Part shown: piece after piece, positions 1 to 8,124 of the stretch | Position numbering within the stretch: position 1 is the stretch's first letter | How the letters are laid out: each line of letters opens with the position of its first letter | Source: CAIOHW01 sp964432565 | GTDB lineage: Bacteria; Bdellovibrionota; UBA1018 | NCBI GenBank assembly: GCA_964432565.1 | Contig: CAYSOA010000025.1 | Coordinates: forward strand, 1 to 32,280 | Length of the DNA stretch: 32,280 nucleotides | Reading direction: 5' to 3' | Translations under genes and position numbers: made by a program | Notes under the pieces: model-generated | Databases searched by the model: none | Told to the model about the DNA's origin: nothing | What the model saw: the letters and a program-made list of their open reading frames with translations, nothing else

Positions 1-2190
1 CGATGGCGGCGATCGTGCTGAGGCTGGGCGCAGCATTCACGCTGATCACATCATCGGCGAAGTCGCCGGTTTCAAGATCGACGACAGTGAAGTACAAAGC
101 CGAGTTTTCGGGGTTGGTGCCGCGGTAAGTCGTGAAGAAGCCTCCCGTGTAGAGTGAGTTTCCACTTACGGTCAAGGCATAGACCCAGTTGCTCACTCCC
201 GTCGATTCGGTGAAGGTGGTGTCGAGGTCTCCGGTCGTGAGAGTGACTTTGGCGAGTCCTTGTGCGGCCACGCCGCGGTAGGTAGTGAACTGACCACCCA
301 AATAGAGCGAGTCGCCCGAGACCGCGAGAGCACGAACAGCGGCATTTACGCCAGAACTCTGGGTGAAGGTAGAGTCGAATTCGCCCGAAACGAGGTGGAT
401 CTTCGCAAGGCCCTGTGCCGAGTTGCCATCGTAATTGGAGAATGATCCTCCGAGGTAGAGGGAAGATCCCGCAACAGCCAGCGCATCGACTCTGCCATCA
501 GCGCCGACCCACTGAAAAGCACCATCGAGGGCTCCGGTCGTGAGATCGACTTTGGCGAGCCGACCGGCGGAGCCGCTGCGGTAAGATGTAAAATCTCCGC
601 CGAAATACAACGAGGATCCCGCGATGGTCAGGGCGCGCACCGCGGCGTTCGCTCCCGTGCTCTGGGTGAACGTGGTATCCAGGTTTCCGTTTGAGAGATC
701 GACTTTGGCGAGTCGCTGTGCGGTACCGCTGCGGTAGCTGGTAAAGTCTCCACCGACGTAAAGCGCACCTCCCGCGACGGCGAGGGTCCTGACCTGGTTG
801 TTCAGCCCGGTCGCTTGCGTGAAGGATGTGTCGAGTTCTCCCGTGGAGAGATCGATTTTGGCGAGCCGAAGGGCCGTGCTAGCCCGATAGGTGGTGAATA
901 ACCCACCAACGTAAAGTGACGATGAGCTGAGGGCGAGCGCGTGGACGCTGCTGTTGAAGCCTGACGAGGCGGTGAAGGTCAGATCTAAATCCCCAGTTGC
1001 AAGCGCCACTTTGGCAAGACCCTGGGCCGGTGTGCCACGGTAGGCATTCAGGGACCCACCGATGTAAAGCGAGTTCCCCGAGGGAGCAAGGACGTAGACC
1101 GCGCTGTTCGCGCCGGTATTTTGAGTGAAGGTCGTATCGAGACTCCCATTCGTGAGAGCGACCTTGGCAATCCGTTGAGCGGCTGCTCCGCGATAGGTGG
1201 TGAACTCTCCTCCGACATAAAGAGCATCTCCCGATAGGGCAACGGCATTGACTGGGCCACTGAAACCCGGATCCTCCGTGAAGGTTGTATCGAGGGTGCC
1301 AGTTTCGAGATTGACCTTCGCAAGGTAGGGCGCATCTTGGGCGCGATAGTTCGTGAAATCGCCCCCGAAATAGAGTGCCGAATCGGAGAGTGCCAGCGCC
1401 CGGATGGTGCCATTGGCGCCACTACTCTGCGTAAACGTGGTGTCGAGATTGCCGTTCGCAAGATCGACCTTAGCGAGCCACGGTGCATCCGAACTGCGGT
1501 AACTGGTAAAGCTGCCGCCCAGATAAAGCGCAGAGTCGGAGAGGGCGAGCGCATAGACGAAGCCGCTCACACCCGTCGCCTGCGTGAAAGTCGTATCGAG
1601 ATTGCCGTTCGCAGGGTCGATTTTGGCGAGATAGGGCGCTGAGGAACTGCGATAACTGGTGAAAGTGCCGCCCACATAGAGGGCCGATTGCGAGAGGGCA
1701 AGGGCGCGTACGGGGCTGTTGGGCCCCGTGACCTGGGTGAACGTGGTGTCCAGCGCGCCCGTAGCGAGATCGATCTTGGCCAGGTAGTGGGCGGAGGCTG
1801 CGCGGTAGCTGGTGAAATCTCCAGCTACGTAGAGCGCCGACTCAGAGACGGCAAGCGTCCAGACGGGGGCGTTGGGACCGGTGGTCTGGCTGAAAGTCAT
1901 GTCGAGTTCACAGCTCGACTTGTGGACCTTGATCAGGTTCTGCACGGTCGTTCCGGCATAAGAGGTGAAAGTGCCCCCGACATAAACATGCGTCGAAGTC
2001 TCGGCGATGCTTCGGACGAGCGCCCCTGCATTGAGGAGTCCGGCAAGGTTGCATCCCGCTTCCAGGTCTCCGGTAGCGGCGTTGACTTTGCCGAGGCCAT
2101 TCATGAGGTGCGGATTGTAGGCTGAAAAGGAACCGCCAAAGTACCCGTACCCGCCCTGGATCGCGATCGCGTTGATGGCACCATTAAATC
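1..2190 (-). repeat. 153-bp tandem coding repeats (51-aa propeller units)
   Basis: The codons for LDTTFT-like motifs begin at about 217, 370, 520, 673, 826, 979, 1132, 1285, 1438, 1591, 1744 and 1897, read on the minus strand. Spacing is 153 bp throughout, except one 150-bp unit ending in GALDGAFQWV. Twelve units are well formed and a degenerate one flanks the array on each side. Amino-acid positions GG.FT.YR, LAKV and LDTTFT are kept while the bases have drifted. This points to old duplications held by selection rather than a recent expansion. Confidence 0.9.
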
Positions 2191-3193
2191 GCGTCGCGAT
2201 CTGATGCGCGGTGGCCGTCACTTCAGTAGGCGGAGAGTCGCTGTCGGTTGCTCGGACCTGAATGGCCGCGCGACCGCGGGTCGCATCGACGGTGTAAACG
2301 CCCGTCGTGGTGTTCAGGCTGCCCGGTCCGGAGTCGAGTGAGGAACTCTTTGCTCCGACTCCGCCCGAGGCAGCGAACTGGACCTCCGAAGTGTGCGCGG
2401 GATGAAGGACCAGAGCCTTCGGGCTGATGCGAAGCGGGCCACTCACACTCAGTACCACCACTCCCTCGACCGTATCGAGATCGGTGGTGATGCGGTAACT
2501 GAAGCGCACTTCTCCCGAAGTGTCGCTGGCCGGAGTGTAGGTGAACTCGTGCGGCGATTCTTCGTTCTGAGTGACCGCTCCCGACTCCGGATGGGTTTCA
2601 ATCGAGAAAGTGGGGCTCTCGCCGGCAAGAAGAGTCGCCGTTTCGGTGAGATCGAGCGTGAAGGTGTCCTCGGTGGTCAGGCTGGCGCTGTGCTGGGGGC
2701 GCAACGAATAGGTCAGGGTGGCCGTGCGGCGCTTGAAGCGGTCCTGCCAGGCAACAGTGAGCGTGGTCGTGCCGATGCGATTCTCTCGGGCAGAGACATT
2801 CAGCGGAAGGGTGGGGACGCCGTCGACGAGCTGTACGGCGCCCAGTGATACGGCTGAGCTCGGAATGAGCGCCTCGTTCGAACTCGACACCGACCACGAG
2901 ATGTCGTGACTGGGATCGAGGTCTTGAAGCGGGAACGAAAGCGAGACCGGATCGGGACTGGCGAGCGTTTCGGGATCTCCAGCGTTCAGCGTGAGGTCGG
3001 TTGAAAGTGCCGCACTCTCGACGACCAGAGCAGGAAGGGGGGTGTTCTTTTCTTTTAAGGCAGCCGCAAGCCCCGGCGCGGGCGTGGCGCGCATGCAGCC
3101 CGAAAAGAGGACAAGCGCGACGACACTCGGCGCTCCCCGGCTGAGGAACGCGCGCGCCCGGTCGGTCGTGCGGTATCTTAAGATTTGACGCAT
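1..3193 (-). CDS. Giant putative lipoprotein with Ig/cadherin-like modules and DUF5122-like beta-propeller repeats (C-terminus outside window)
   Basis: The frame is open from the ATG at 3193 to the left window edge, about 1064 codons, with no stop seen. The N-terminus has a basic stretch, a hydrophobic core and ALVLFSGC, a lipobox-like site with Cys33 as the likely acylated residue; Phe at -3 is less usual. Residues about 60-330 read as two or three Ig/cadherin-like beta modules, including ESPHEFTYTPASDTSGEVRF and a later RGRAAIQVRATDSDSPP stretch. From about residue 333 onward come 51-residue repeats of the form ALYVGGDFTSYR, LAKVDL, then GNLDTTFTQ. These match the delta-60/DUF5122 propeller consensus as I recall it. 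AAGGAG lies 14 bases upstream of the ATG, so spacing is long and the start is likely but not certain. Role unknown; a surface-anchored binding or adhesion protein is inference. Ordinary cytoplasmic enzymes can be excluded by the signal peptide. Confidence 0.85.
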   Translation of the reverse strand, partial: MRQILRYRTTDRARAFLSRGAPSVVALVLFSGCMRATPAPGLAAALKEKNTPLPALVVESAALSTDLTLNAGDPETLASPDPVSLSFPLQDLDPSHDISWSVSSSNEALIPSSAVSLGAVQLVDGVPTLPLNVSARENRIGTTTLTVAWQDRFKRRTATLTYSLRPQHSASLTTEDTFTLDLTETATLLAGESPTFSIETHPESGAVTQNEESPHEFTYTPASDTSGEVRFSYRITTDLDTVEGVVVLSVSGPLRISPKALVLHPAHTSEVQFAASGGVGAKSSSLDSGPGSLNTTTGVYTVDATRGRAAIQVRATDSDSPPTEVTATAHQIATRFNGAINAIAIQGGYGYFGGSFSAYNPHLMNGLGKVNAATGDLEAGCNLAGLLNAGALVRSIAETSTHVYVGGTFTSYAGTTVQNLIKVHKSSCELDMTFSQTTGPNAPVWTLAVSESALYVAGDFTSYRAASAHYLAKIDLATGALDTTFTQVTGPNSPVRALALSQSALYVGGTFTSYRSSSAPYLAKIDPANGNLDTTFTQATGVSGFVYALALSDSALYLGGSFTSYRSSDAPWLAKVDLANGNLDTTFTQSSGANGTIRALALSDSALYFGGDFTNYRAQDAPYLAKVNLETGTLDTTFTEDPGFSGPVNAVALSGDALYVGGEFTTYRGAAAQRIAKVALTNGSLDTTFTQNTGANSAVYVLAPSGNSLYIGGSLNAYRGTPAQGLAKVALATGDLDLTFTASSGFNSSVHALALSSSSLYVGGLFTTYRASTALRLAKIDLSTGELDTSFTQATGLNNQVRTLAVAGGALYVGGDFTSYRSGTAQRLAKVDLSNGNLDTTFTQSTGANAAVRALTIAGSSLYFGGDFTSYRSGSAGRLAKVDLTTGALDGAFQWVGADGRVDALAVAGSSLYLGGSFSNYDGNSAQGLAKIHLVSGEFDSTFTQSSGVNAAVRALAVSGDSLYLGGQFTTYRGVAAQGLAKVTLTTGDLDTTFTESTGVSNWVYALTVSGNSLYTGGFFTTYRGTNPENSALYFTVVDLETGDFADDVISVNAAPSLSTIAAI

Positions 3194-3240
3194 CCGGAAC
3201 TCGTCCTCTCCTTTTCTCTACTATCATCGTCTGAAAAGAG

Positions 3241-3253
3241 ACTCGGCTCGAGT
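3241..3253 (-). terminator. Possible weak terminator after the small secreted-protein gene
   Basis: On the minus strand ACTCG-AGC-CGAGT forms a 5-bp stem with a 3-base loop and is followed by CTCTTTTC. It sits in the 124-base gap between the gene ending at 3318 and the propeller gene starting at 3193. The stem is short, so this is a tentative call. Nothing else is recognisable in the gap. Confidence 0.25.
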
Positions 3254-3317
3254 TGTGTCGTGTCGCACCTGTGTCCGAATGGACGCATGCGAATCCGCGC
3301 GGTCTGTGGGGCGCGCT

Positions 3318-3662
3318 TCAGCGGGCAGCGCAGCAGAGGGTGAGGGGGTAGGTCGATCCGGGATTGGTCATGGTGATCGAATGCGGGCGCGCAGGGTCGC
3401 ACTTTTCACTCAGCACGCGAGCCAGCACTGCTGCCGTCGTGCCATCGGTGATCTCGGGTTCTTCGCAGATGTAGGCGGGCCCGCTGGCAGGCGTACGCCG
3501 GGTTGCGCCCTTGCTTTTTTTCGTCACTTTTCCAGCAGTTTTTGACGACTTCGTGGGCAGGCTTTTGGCTGCCCAGGCGTATGACCCCGGGGCCAGCGTC
3601 AGGGCTCCACTCATCGCGAGTGCCGCGACAAGGCAGCGAATGGCACGGTGCTTGTTGTTCAT
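3318..3662 (-). CDS. Small exported Lys-rich protein with four cysteines
   Basis: 114 residues. The N-terminus is a clear signal peptide (basic MNNKHR, a hydrophobic core, probable cleavage after SYAWA). A Lys/Ser/Thr-rich linker of about 35 residues follows, with KSSKTAGKVTKKSKGATRR. The C-terminal half holds YICEEPE, EKCDP and LTLCCAAR, so four cysteines could form disulfides outside the cytoplasm. GAGGAGG lies 7 bases before the ATG. The start overlaps the stop of the preceding gene as ATGA, so the two are probably translationally coupled. I do not recognise the family. It is the last gene of a three-gene minus-strand operon led by the 1365-residue exported protein. Confidence 0.75.
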   Translation of the reverse strand: MNNKHRAIRCLVAALAMSGALTLAPGSYAWAAKSLPTKSSKTAGKVTKKSKGATRRTPASGPAYICEEPEITDGTTAAVLARVLSEKCDPARPHSITMTNPGSTYPLTLCCAAR

Positions 3663-3928
3663 GAGTTGCCTCCTCGAGAGTGACGGGGCCGCCTGCGAAT
3701 CAGGCCGCTAAAGGATTTACTGGTGGGAAGAGTGCTCTGATCGGTCGGGCCGGCGACGCTCAGCGGAAGCTTGGCATAAGGGAGCAGTGCCTCGCCGAAT
3801 GATTCGGGCAGCCCTTCAGGCGCGCCAGGATAAAGCAGGTTGGGCAGCGTGCTGGTCTTTCGGCGGGAAGGAATGATTCGCGACTTTGTGATCGAGCCCG
3901 AAGTGTGTTCGTCATCCTGCCGAATCAT
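3659..3928 (-). CDS. Hypothetical 89-aa basic protein, translationally coupled on both sides
   Basis: Begins at the ATG at 3928, which overlaps the TGA of the 1365-residue protein (ATGA). It ends with a TGA that overlaps the ATG of the next gene, again as ATGA. A frame starting at 3976 also exists, but it would overlap the upstream gene by 52 bases; the coupled start is preferred. AAAGGCGA lies about 6 bases upstream. There is no signal peptide or membrane segment. The N-terminal third is polar (MIRQDDEHTSGSITKSR), the middle is Pro/Leu-rich and the end is very basic (LIRRRPRHSRGG). No family recognised. The exact double overlap is the main argument that the gene is real; an accidental open frame remains possible. 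Confidence 0.5.
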   Translation of the reverse strand: MIRQDDEHTSGSITKSRIIPSRRKTSTLPNLLYPGAPEGLPESFGEALLPYAKLPLSVAGPTDQSTLPTSKSFSGLIRRRPRHSRGGNS

Positions 3929-6900
3929 GGCGTCGCCTTTCGAGTGAGCCGCTGCAGTCGTTTGATTGCCAGCCATTCATCAAATTCTGCCACATTCGTG
4001 TATAAACGGCCACGTTCCTCCATTTCGTCGATGGCCCTTCGAAGCTCACCACCCCGCCACGACTGGGCGGGCAGGTCGCGACCGCCCTGCAGCAGCTCTT
4101 CGATGGCATCCGGGCCCTGTGCGCCCAGGTTGCGCTGAAGCTCGGTGCGAATCGCCACCCAGCGAGCCTCGCCCTCGGCACCGCGAGACAGCAGGTTTTC
4201 TCGAAACTCGTTGAGCAGGGCCCCATTGGCGCGAGCCTGTGGGGCGGCACCTGCCGATTCGCTTCCGAGTTTTTTCAGGAGTGCCTTGCGAGCGGTGCTG
4301 ATTTCGCGAAGCTTCATCAGGCGCGTGCCCATTCCCGGAATCCCATCGATGGTCAGCATCGCCCCCACCTCGCGACCTCGATAGGGGATCTTCTGCACGA
4401 GCTCGCTGAAGGAATCTCCCTTTCGGGTGAGTACCGTCTCGATGGAGTCGTGTCTCAGTGCTTCGAGCAGCTCGTCGATGCCCTGGGTCGCCTCGCGCAT
4501 GCGAAGCGTGCGCCTGCGCCAGAAATTGGGGCCAGAGCCGGTCTCACGGGCTGCCGCCTTCGCGAGGCGCTTTTTGGTCTCTTCGAGATAGCCCCGCAGG
4601 AGTTGGGGATCGTTCTTGAATTGCGCTGCATAGAGACGGGCGGCATCGGTGGCCACCTGGTCTGCCGACTTTACCGAGAGCTGCACGGGCTTGGAGGCCT
4701 CTGACCAGACTCGCGAGCTGAGGGCCTTGGGCGAGAGCAGCTCACGGGAGAGTTTTCGATAGCCAAACAGGTACTCGGCCGTGATGGCTTCGGCATCCTG
4801 CTGAGCCTGTGCTGCCGCCTGTCGCAAGCTCATTCGTTCGGCCGAGCCCGCGCCGGCACGGCTGGCCTTCGCAAGAAGCGCCACGCCGCGCGAGGAGGAC
4901 TGGCCGAACTGGGCGATGGGTTTGATCATGGGCGCTGCGAAGAGCACATTGGCGGCGATGCCCCAGTTCTTGATCGTGCCGATTTCTCCCTCGAGTCGTT
5001 CGACCGATTCTCGATTGGTCAGGCGCAGCTCTTCGAACGTTTTCACGTAGCGTTCGCGCTCCTGAGCGTTCGGCAGCTCGTCCAGCCACATCTTGGGAAT
5101 CACGACCGAGCCGACCACCACCGAACCCACGGCCATGGCTCCCGAGATGGCCGCAGCTCCGGCCGCAATGGCAGGGGCGGCGGCGCCGCCCGTCGAGAAG
5201 GTGAGCAGTACCGAGGCGCCGATGAAGAGTCCGAGAGCGAGGCCTGAGAGCTTGAGCTCCTTCCAGTCCTTGTCGCTCATGCGATCGACTTCCTTGCGCA
5301 CGTTTTCGGGCATGGCCTGAAGTCCGAGCTGCTCGTTGAGCTGGTCCTGCGCCTTCACGGTCGAGAGGACGAGCTGCTTGAACTTTTCGTGATCGTCGGG
5401 ACTCAGCGCGCAGAGCTCTGCCATCGCCGTCAGCAGTTCGGCTCTGCGTTGATTGGCGGCTCTTTGAATCAGGCGCTTGTAGAGCGGTCGTTTGAGATCT
5501 CCTTCGAGTGACAGAAGAGCCCGGCGGGCCTCGCCACCGGCCTGGTCGGCGTCCAGCTCGAATTCTCGTGCGTATTCGTCAAAAAGGCGGTCCTGTTCGG
5601 CAGGATTGCCGCGAGCGTCGTAGATTTTCTTGAGGTGCTGGCCCTGCTGGGCGTCGGGGGACTTCAGGATTTCGGTCAGCTCTTCAGAGTAGGGCTTTTG
5701 AGAACCGACGCGTCGATCGAGGTGGCAGGCTGATGCGGCCGAGGCGGCACCCGTGCGGTCGAGGGTTCGCGTCGCCGCGAGGCGCTGCAGTTGCTCGTAG
5801 TACCGCGTTCCCGAATCGGGGTGCTCCGCCCAGCCGCGCTGGTTGAACAGGTTCAGGTTTGCCGAGTCGTGGTCGTTGCGAATTTTTTCCCAGAGCCGCT
5901 TTTTCTCATTTTTAGAGAGAACGCGATTGGCCAGAAACGGGGTCACCGGCTGGTCGAGGCCCAGCTCCTTCAGTGAGGCATCGAGCAGGGCGGTCTTTTG
6001 CCGGTCTTTGGCCGTCTCGGCCTCATGCTTTTGAATGAGTGCCTCGAGCCGCACGCCCGCATACGGGTTGGTGCCAATCTGCGAACCCAGCAGCTGCCAT
6101 TCGCTGGTGCGGGCACCGGAGATTTCGTTCGAGAAGGTCTTCCAAATGTCGGGAAGGCTACGCTCAAGAACGGCAATCTCATCCTTTGCCAGTGGACCAT
6201 CGAGGTCGCCGCTCGTGCGGTGCGTGAGCTTGCCCTCGCGAATGCGCCCAAGGGCATCTGCCAGAAACTCGGAGGCCTGATGGCGATTGCGAGGATCCTG
6301 TAGGCAACGAGGGCCGGGACGTGCGGTGAACTCGCCGCCCGCCGTGCAGGCTTGAAGCGCCTGCATCAGGAGTCGTCGCTCGGCCTCCGTTCGGTCCTGG
6401 GGGCGCTTGGCCTCGATCTCGCGAATCCGTGGCACGGTCTGCTCGAGAAAACCGCCGAGCTCGCGAACCGCCCAGCTGCGATACGCCGGAGGCGAGTGGG
6501 CGGGAGGAAAGGGCAGAGTGACCTTCTCGTTTTCGAGCCTCTTTCTTACGGCCGAAGGTACCACCTCCCGCCAGTCGACGGCATTGGCCTGGTCGAGGCG
6601 CTCGATGAAGGCCTTGGGAACGGGACCGAGGGTGCGAACGTCGTCTTCCTGCTGGAGCAGCGCAAAGAGCTTCTCGCTCTCGGCGGCCACTTTCTCTTCG
6701 TGTCGCTTGCGGTCGGCTTCAGAGGGTTGTGCAGGGATGTAGGCGCCTCGACTCGTGGGGTATCTCGGGTACGGAATCGAGGAGCTCGCCTCGACCGGGA
6801 TGATTTTCTGGAGGCGTTGCACGAGCGCCGGCGCCTTGAGTTCTAGCACGGTTTCGTAGGAATCGCGGTCGTCGAGGGCGGGCTCGCGGACAGGAATGGG

Positions 6901-8022
6901 AGTCTTGCGGGTGCCCAGGCCGATCTCGGCGGCGTGGAGCTTTTCAAACGGGGAATAGCCCAGAAAGCCCTTGCTTTTGGGATCGCCGATGTCGTCGTTG
7001 GCAAACGCCTCTTCGTACTCGGGCGAGAGATGCGACATGCCGTTTGCCTCGATCAGGGCGTCGAAGCGATCTTCGAGGGCCGAGGGATCGACAGGACGAA
7101 TCTCGACCTGAGCCGGAAGGTCACCGTCGAGCCGACTGCGGCAGGCTTCGGGAATGGGGATCGGGCTCGAATTTCCGGTCAATTGCTGGTGGTGCTCGAT
7201 CTGCGCGAGCATCATGGCAAGGGTGGTGAGCTTGAGGGCGCGGGCGTAATTCTCCTTCGTGGGGGCCTTGCCGGCGTCGGCGGCGTCCTTCATCAGCCAG
7301 AACTGAGGGTCCATCTCGAGGGCCAGGGCTTCGCCGCCTTCGGCCTCGCAGGCGGCGATGTCAGCACTCCCCTCGGGCGCCCGAAGGCCCAGCGCTTCGA
7401 GCATCGGCAGCGCCCGTTCGCGTGCCAGGCCGTCGTCGCCTTCAAACATCTCGGCGGGAAGTTTGGGAATCAGCTTTTCGAAGAATTGGCGGTCGGCAAA
7501 CTCAGGCGCATCGCTGCCGCTGACTGCGGTGCTTGCTCGAAGCGGCAAAATCACGTCCGAGAGCAGGCCCCTGAGAATCGCGAAGCGCTCGCGGGGGGAT
7601 AGTGACGCATCATTGATGCGCTCCTGCGCCCGAACGGCCAGTTCCTGGGCCCAGTCGTACATCCCCAGAACCGTGGGACTTTCCTTTGGAAAAGGATAGT
7701 CGACCTTCTTGGGGTCCTTCTCTTTTTTGAGCTTCCATTCACCGGCAATGCTGATGAACCCCTCCCACGAGCCATCGGCCTTGCCCTCGTAAAAGGCGCG
7801 GGTGCGTTTCATCGCTTCGAGCAGTTCACGGGTGTCGGCGGAGTAGGCGTCACGCTCCGCCTGGTCGCCCTCTGCATTTCTTCGCGAGATCAGTTCGGCC
7901 AGTTGCTCGATCGAGAGCTCGTTCTCCGACGCAGCAGCGCACACCACTGGCGCGGGGATGGCCAGCGCCACGGTCAGCACGAGACAGAGGATTCGATAGA
8001 GCGAGGAGGAGGACGCACTCAT
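3925..8022 (-). CDS. Very large exported helical protein (1365 aa) with Gly/Ala-rich hydrophobic hairpin
   Basis: The signal peptide is MSASSSSLYRILCLVLTVAL followed by AIPAPVVCAAA, with probable cleavage near residue 31. Residues about 32-915 are charged and mostly helical by composition, with several Cys (for example DIAACEAEGG, CTAGGEF, SACHLDRR). Residues about 921-975 form two adjacent hydrophobic stretches, LKLSGLALGLFIGASVLLTF and a Gly/Ala-rich run ending in VVGSVVIPKMW. A weaker hydrophobic patch, AANVLFAAPMIKPIAQFG, follows at about 1017-1035. The remaining C-terminal part is again helical and basic. No enzyme motif or known domain was recognised. No Shine-Dalgarno is visible before the ATG. 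It leads a three-gene operon and is divergent from another large exported protein. A periplasmic or inner-membrane-associated location is inferred; function is unknown. Confidence 0.85.
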   Translation of the reverse strand: MSASSSSLYRILCLVLTVALAIPAPVVCAAASENELSIEQLAELISRRNAEGDQAERDAYSADTRELLEAMKRTRAFYEGKADGSWEGFISIAGEWKLKKEKDPKKVDYPFPKESPTVLGMYDWAQELAVRAQERINDASLSPRERFAILRGLLSDVILPLRASTAVSGSDAPEFADRQFFEKLIPKLPAEMFEGDDGLARERALPMLEALGLRAPEGSADIAACEAEGGEALALEMDPQFWLMKDAADAGKAPTKENYARALKLTTLAMMLAQIEHHQQLTGNSSPIPIPEACRSRLDGDLPAQVEIRPVDPSALEDRFDALIEANGMSHLSPEYEEAFANDDIGDPKSKGFLGYSPFEKLHAAEIGLGTRKTPIPVREPALDDRDSYETVLELKAPALVQRLQKIIPVEASSSIPYPRYPTSRGAYIPAQPSEADRKRHEEKVAAESEKLFALLQQEDDVRTLGPVPKAFIERLDQANAVDWREVVPSAVRKRLENEKVTLPFPPAHSPPAYRSWAVRELGGFLEQTVPRIREIEAKRPQDRTEAERRLLMQALQACTAGGEFTARPGPRCLQDPRNRHQASEFLADALGRIREGKLTHRTSGDLDGPLAKDEIAVLERSLPDIWKTFSNEISGARTSEWQLLGSQIGTNPYAGVRLEALIQKHEAETAKDRQKTALLDASLKELGLDQPVTPFLANRVLSKNEKKRLWEKIRNDHDSANLNLFNQRGWAEHPDSGTRYYEQLQRLAATRTLDRTGAASAASACHLDRRVGSQKPYSEELTEILKSPDAQQGQHLKKIYDARGNPAEQDRLFDEYAREFELDADQAGGEARRALLSLEGDLKRPLYKRLIQRAANQRRAELLTAMAELCALSPDDHEKFKQLVLSTVKAQDQLNEQLGLQAMPENVRKEVDRMSDKDWKELKLSGLALGLFIGASVLLTFSTGGAAAPAIAAGAAAISGAMAVGSVVVGSVVIPKMWLDELPNAQERERYVKTFEELRLTNRESVERLEGEIGTIKNWGIAANVLFAAPMIKPIAQFGQSSSRGVALLAKASRAGAGSAERMSLRQAAAQAQQDAEAITAEYLFGYRKLSRELLSPKALSSRVWSEASKPVQLSVKSADQVATDAARLYAAQFKNDPQLLRGYLEETKKRLAKAAARETGSGPNFWRRRTLRMREATQGIDELLEALRHDSIETVLTRKGDSFSELVQKIPYRGREVGAMLTIDGIPGMGTRLMKLREISTARKALLKKLGSESAGAAPQARANGALLNEFRENLLSRGAEGEARWVAIRTELQRNLGAQGPDAIEELLQGGRDLPAQSWRGGELRRAIDEMEERGRLYTNVAEFDEWLAIKRLQRLTRKATP

Positions 8023-8124
8023 TCAGAAGCTTATCGGCAATTTTTCGTCGCGACTTGAGTGACGAGTCGCCAAAATCGGGTCCCGAGGCTCAAGTTTTTC
8101 TTAAAAGATGCCGAAGCGAAATCG
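8023..8124. promoter_or_regulatory. Divergent intergenic region with nested inverted repeats
   Basis: This 102-base gap must hold the promoters of both large exported-protein genes. GCGACT (8050-8055) and AGTCGC (8065-8070) form an inverted pair spaced by 9 bases. CTTGAG (8054-8059) and CTCAAG (8089-8094) form another. Either could be an operator for a dimeric regulator. No convincing sigma-70 hexamer pair was found, so promoter positions are not assigned. Confidence 0.3.

Noticed and set aside
1048..1642. Long open frames on both strands inside the propeller repeats
   Set aside because: They are produced by the repeat's codon pattern; only the frame from 3193 gives the regular GG.FT.YR...LDTTFT repeats.
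2598..3227. A 209-codon minus frame starting MIVEKRR upstream of the lipoprotein
   Set aside because: It is rich in Arg, His, Pro and Cys with no domain, and overlaps the frame that carries the signal peptide and beta modules.
3194..3317. A promoter for the propeller lipoprotein in the short gap
   Set aside because: GATAGT could be a -10 but no -35 is found at the right distance.
6934..7602. A 222-codon plus-strand frame opposite the 1365-residue gene
   Set aside because: It is a shadow of third-position GC bias on the coding strand, and no ribosome site or known motif was seen.
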